7,925 bases of DNA. Source: Thermoplasmata archaeon. GTDB lineage: Archaea; Thermoplasmatota; Thermoplasmata; Lutacidiplasmatales; UBA184. The notes beneath the pieces are model-generated. The model had not been told where the DNA came from. It made no database searches and saw only the letters and a program-made list of their open reading frames with translations. Shown here piece by piece: positions 5,332 through 7,925 of this stretch. The DNA lies in the NCBI GenBank assembly GCA_030039995.1, contig JASHUL010000054.1:1-7925 (forward strand). The letters run 5' to 3'. The position numbers and the translations under genes were made by a program. Each line of letters begins with the position of its first letter. Position 1 is the stretch's first letter.

Positions 5332-7128
5332 TCATCCGGCCGCGTCGGCGCCGTCCGGCGGGTCGGCCGCCTCCTGGCGGACCTGGAGCCGGTACATCTC
5401 GAGCAGCTCCTTCGACGTCGTCGCTTCGGTCGGTCCTTTGTCGTCCCGGAACCGGCCGGTGAAGCGCGGGAACCGCAGTGCGAGCCCGGCGCCCGCTCGG
5501 ATCGCGCCGACCGCCGCCCGGTGGATCGGGCTCAACGTGAGCTCGGCCCCTCGCACCTCGATCACGAGGTGGGGGCGCATCCAGCGGTCCGGCGAGATCC
5601 CCGTGTCGACCTCGGGCGGCGGCTCGGACGACTCGAACTTCGCGAGCCGCTTCGGCATCTCGGCGAGCTGCGCGTCGTCGAAGCCGCTCCCGACCTTCGT
5701 GAACGTCTCGAACCGGTCGCGCTCGGGGTTGTAGACCGCGAGGAGGAACGCGCCGTACTTCCCCGCCCGACGGCCGCGCCCGTGGAACGCCCCGACCACG
5801 ACCCCGTCGATCGAGTCGGCGAGGCCGACGGTGTAGTCGCGCTTGTACTTGATCCACCAGTACCCTCGGGCGCCCGCGCGGTAGGCGCTTCCCTCCTTGA
5901 CCGATTTCGCCATCACGCCCTCGCCGCCGGCGCTGATCGCCTCGTCGAGGAAGGCGGTCGCTTCGTCCACCGAGGCGACCACGCGTTGCTCGGCGATCGC
6001 GACGTGCTCGTTCGGTCGGACGATCGATTCGAGCCGCTCGCGGCGGGCGGGGAACGGCTCGGAGTACGTCGGCGTCCCGGCGGCGAGGAGGACGTCGAAC
6101 AGGAACAGGCGTACCGGCAGCTCGGTCTGCGCCTTGTCGAGGTCGTACTTGCGGCCCCGGCGTTTCGAGACGAGCTGGAACGGCTGGATGTCGCCGGTGT
6201 CGGCGTCGACGGGGACGCACTCCCCCTCGACGATCGCCGGTCGCTCCCGGATCGCGGACGGGAGGTCCGCGACCAGTTCGGGGAACTGCGCGCTGATCTC
6301 CTCGAGCCGACGGGAGAAGAGCCGGACCGGGCCGGACTTCGGCACGTGCGCCTGCACGCGGAGGCCGTCGTACTTGAACTCGAGCGCGGCGGTTCCGCCC
6401 ATCCGCTCGAGCACGGCCGCGAGCGTCGGCTCGCGCTCCGCCAGCATCGGTCGGATCGGCCGACCGACCTCGAGACCGATCGACGCCAGCCCGTCGAGAC
6501 CGTGCTCGACGAGCGCTCCGGCCACGAGGCCGAGGTCGCTCGAGAGGTTGAACGCGGCCTCGATCCGTGTTCGGGCCGCCTTCGACCCGTCGGCGAACGC
6601 CTCGGCGAGGGCGTCGAGGATCGTCATCTCGCGGACGCCGACCCGGAGCGTGCCGAGCACGAACCGGACGAGGAACTTGCCCTCGAGCGGCGAGGCACGG
6701 CCCAGCAGGTCGACCAGGGTGCGGACCTTGACCTCCTGCGAGCCCTCGCCCTTCGCCTGCGCGATGGCCGTCAGCTCGGCGTAGACGTTCGCGACCGTCA
6801 ACGGATGCGCGGTCTCGAGCCGTGGACGGCCCGCGAGCAGCTCGGCGGCGGTCGTGCCGAGGTCTCCGGACGCCTTCGCGCGTCGACCCACGTCCGCTTC
6901 CTCGGCGTGCGTCGCCGTGGCGACGGCCCGCCGGGCGAGGGAGTCGGCGACGCCCAACTCGACGCCCTCGTACTCGGGCCGGAGCATCCCCTGCGAGAGG
7001 TAGAGCACGTGCGCCAGATCCGGCGGCCGGATCGGTCGGATCAGCTCGACGAGGATCGCGCGCATCTCAAGGCGCTTCGACGTCGCCTCGAGCCGCTCGT
7101 AGGATCGGGCCAGCTCATCGAATCGCAC
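5332..7128 (-). CDS. lig: ATP-dependent DNA ligase (archaeal/eukaryotic type)
   Basis: This 598-residue enzyme seals nicks in DNA through a ligase-AMP intermediate, acting in Okazaki fragment joining and repair. The N-terminal DNA-binding domain (about 1-215) includes LSQGML and the KVRTLVDLLGRASPLEGKFL region. The nucleotidyltransferase domain carries motif I FKYDGLR with adenylated Lys252, FSRRLEEIS (271-279), motif III IVEGECVPVD (299-308), LFLFDVLL (341-348), motif IV EGVMAK (403-408) and motif V WIKYKR (425-430). The OB domain follows, with DGVVVGAFHGRG (441-452), RPHLVIEVRGAELTLSP (518-534) and RFPRFTGRFRDDK (552-564). Length and domain order are normal for archaeal ligases, and all catalytic motifs are intact. 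The GTG start (7126-7128) is preceded by GAGGGGG six bases away and overlaps the end of rpe by 14 bases, so the two are cotranscribed. Confidence 0.96.
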   Translation of the reverse strand: MRFDELARSYERLEATSKRLEMRAILVELIRPIRPPDLAHVLYLSQGMLRPEYEGVELGVADSLARRAVATATHAEEADVGRRAKASGDLGTTAAELLAGRPRLETAHPLTVANVYAELTAIAQAKGEGSQEVKVRTLVDLLGRASPLEGKFLVRFVLGTLRVGVREMTILDALAEAFADGSKAARTRIEAAFNLSSDLGLVAGALVEHGLDGLASIGLEVGRPIRPMLAEREPTLAAVLERMGGTAALEFKYDGLRVQAHVPKSGPVRLFSRRLEEISAQFPELVADLPSAIRERPAIVEGECVPVDADTGDIQPFQLVSKRRGRKYDLDKAQTELPVRLFLFDVLLAAGTPTYSEPFPARRERLESIVRPNEHVAIAEQRVVASVDEATAFLDEAISAGGEGVMAKSVKEGSAYRAGARGYWWIKYKRDYTVGLADSIDGVVVGAFHGRGRRAGKYGAFLLAVYNPERDRFETFTKVGSGFDDAQLAEMPKRLAKFESSEPPPEVDTGISPDRWMRPHLVIEVRGAELTLSPIHRAAVGAIRAGAGLALRFPRFTGRFRDDKGPTEATTSKELLEMYRLQVRQEAADPPDGADAAG

Positions 7129-7810
7129 GGACCGCCCCCTCGTCGACCGCCGCCCGCAGGCGGCGCAAGTTCGCGGCGACCTCTCCGCCCGCGAAGACCG
7201 CGTTGCCGCAGACGAAGAACGTCGCGCCGGCCTCGGCCGCGACGACCGCGGTGGACGCGGTCACGCCGCCGTCGATGGAAAGGTCGGTCGTCGTGCCCGA
7301 CCGGTCGATCCGCCGTCGCGCCTCGCGGAGCTTGGGGACGACGTCCGGGAGGAACTCCTGGCCCGAGAAGCCCGGGTGCACGCTCATCACAAGGACCTGG
7401 TCGAGGCGGTCGAAGACCCGGTCGAGCGCCGCGAGCGGGGTTTCCGGCTTCACGGCGCCGCCGACCTCGACGCCGATCGCGTGCGCGCGCCGGACGACCT
7501 CCTCGGGGTCCGCGTCCGACTCCACGTGGAACACCAGCGTGTCGCCACCGGATCGGTGGAACGGCTCGAGGTAGCGGAGCGGGTCGGAGATCATGAGGTG
7601 GACGTCGAGCGGGAGCCGGGTGCGGGCCCGCACGGCGGCGACGAGCGCCGGTCCGAACGAGATGTTCGGCACGAAGTGGCCGTCCATGACGTCGAGATGG
7701 AGCGCGTCCGCCCCGCCCGCCTCCGCCGCCCGGACGGCGTCGCCGAGCGCCGCGAAATCGGCGGAGAGCAGCGACGGGGCGAGTCGGAGTCGGCGCCGGC
7801 CGGTCGGCAC
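7115..7810 (-). CDS. rpe: Ribulose-phosphate 3-epimerase
   Basis: This 231-residue TIM-barrel enzyme interconverts D-ribulose 5-phosphate and D-xylulose 5-phosphate in the pentose phosphate pathway. Family segments occur in order: APSLLSADF (11-19), LHLDVMDGHFVPNISFGP (37-54) with metal ligand His38 and catalytic Asp40, LDVHLMI (68-74) with His71, VHPGFSGQEF (144-153), SIDGGV (178-183) with catalytic Asp180, and the phosphate-binding GNAVF (202-206). All metal and acid-base residues are present and the length is normal. The GTG at 7808-7810 is the start: the frame upstream runs into a TAA at 7835-7837 with no other start codon. There is no ribosome binding site, but a TATA-like box lies about 24 bases upstream, suggesting a leaderless message. 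The 3' end overlaps lig by 14 bases. Confidence 0.96.
   Translation of the reverse strand: MPTGRRRLRLAPSLLSADFAALGDAVRAAEAGGADALHLDVMDGHFVPNISFGPALVAAVRARTRLPLDVHLMISDPLRYLEPFHRSGGDTLVFHVESDADPEEVVRRAHAIGVEVGGAVKPETPLAALDRVFDRLDQVLVMSVHPGFSGQEFLPDVVPKLREARRRIDRSGTTTDLSIDGGVTASTAVVAAEAGATFFVCGNAVFAGGEVAANLRRLRAAVDEGAVRAIR
7135..7141 (-). promoter_or_regulatory. Ribosome binding site for the DNA ligase
   Basis: GAGGGGG sits six bases before the ligase GTG, inside the last codons of rpe. It decides the GTG start in the absence of a nearby in-frame ATG. Confidence 0.6.
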
Positions 7811-7830
7811 GTCGGCGGCAACCCGGTCCC

Positions 7831-7838
7831 GTATTTAG
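7831..7838 (-). promoter_or_regulatory. TATA-like promoter element of rpe-lig
   Basis: The minus strand reads CTAAATAC, a plausible archaeal TATA box in very GC-rich surroundings, centred about 24 bases before the rpe GTG. That spacing places the transcription start at or next to the start codon, which agrees with the lack of a ribosome binding site. Confidence 0.5.
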
Positions 7839-7852
7839 GCCCCGGCGCGCGA

Positions 7853-7925
7853 TTACAGGAATTCCTTCGGGTCCGGGCCGCCGTCGGGCGGCCGGACCGT
7901 ACGGCCCGCCCGCCGGGCCGCGCCC
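7853..7925 (-). CDS. Possible C-terminal end of an unidentified gene
   Basis: A frame open from the right edge ends at a TAA (7853-7855). The 23 codons visible give a hydrophilic Arg/Pro/Gly-rich tail ending PDPKEFL. Nearly every codon ends in G or C, as in the confirmed genes, which is weak support for coding. I do not recognise the protein. If real, it ends just before the rpe promoter. Confidence 0.35.
   Translation of the reverse strand, partial: GAARRAGRTVRPPDGGPDPKEFL

Noticed and set aside
5239..7596. Very long plus-strand open frame (785 codons) opposite lig and rpe
   Set aside because: It is antisense to two genes with complete catalytic motifs, shows Arg/Pro/Asp-rich composition with no recognisable domain, and is expected where GC is so high that stop codons are rare.
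7871..7897. GC-rich inverted repeat, about 11 pairs with one bulged G and a GTCG loop
   Set aside because: No T-run follows on either strand, it falls inside the possible coding end of the upstream gene, and such repeats are common by chance at this GC content.
1..7925. CRISPR array, insertion sequence, integrase site or defence cassette
   Set aside because: No spaced direct repeats, terminal inverted repeats, transposase or nuclease-type genes were seen; nearly all of the window is explained by housekeeping genes.

Overview
The window looks like ordinary archaeal chromosome of very high GC content, with informational and central-metabolic genes packed tightly. The archaeal assignment rests on several features. 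They are an iron-sulfur primase large subunit, an exosome Csl4 subunit, a Fap7-type NMP kinase, an archaeal ATP-dependent DNA ligase, a METTL5-type RNA methylase and a tRNA-Leu with a bulge-helix-bulge intron. The mix, including ribulose-phosphate 3-epimerase and a serine hydroxymethyltransferase family enzyme, would fit a high-GC Thermoplasmatota-like euryarchaeote, but that lineage is an inference.

Layout: the left end (2-1204, plus strand) is priL, whose start lies outside the window. Everything else is on the minus strand. From right to left these are: the possible last codons of an unidentified gene (7853-7925); rpe (7810-7115), preceded by a TATA-like box placed for a leaderless transcript; an ATP-dependent DNA ligase (7128-5332) overlapping rpe by 14 bases; a 91-base gap with a possible promoter; and a small PRC-barrel protein (5240-4941). 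Four bases after that stop codon comes an intron-containing tRNA-Leu(UAA) (4936-4832). After a 57-base gap follows a five-gene run: METTL5-like methyltransferase (4774-4163), csl4 (4166-3573), an SHMT-family enzyme (3592-2360), Fap7-like NMP kinase (2350-1802) and a CDP-alcohol phosphatidyltransferase (1793-1131). Junctions in this run are overlaps of 4 and 20 bases and gaps of 9 and 8 bases, so it is very probably one operon. Its last gene runs into the 3' end of priL, with a 74-base convergent overlap.

Functionally the five-gene run mixes RNA modification and decay (METTL5-like, Csl4), a kinase family linked to small-subunit ribosome maturation (Fap7), one-carbon/amino-acid metabolism (SHMT family) and ether-lipid head-group synthesis (CDP-OH-P). 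The rpe-lig pair joins pentose phosphate metabolism to DNA repair or replication. No mobile element, CRISPR array, defence system or toxin-antitoxin pair is visible. The points most worth a second look are the tRNA-Leu (U at the discriminator position, a BHB intron with one imperfect pair, a probable transcript shared with a protein gene), the SHMT-family enzyme with a rebuilt substrate loop, the PRC-barrel protein as a possible cell-division factor, and the convergent overlap at priL.
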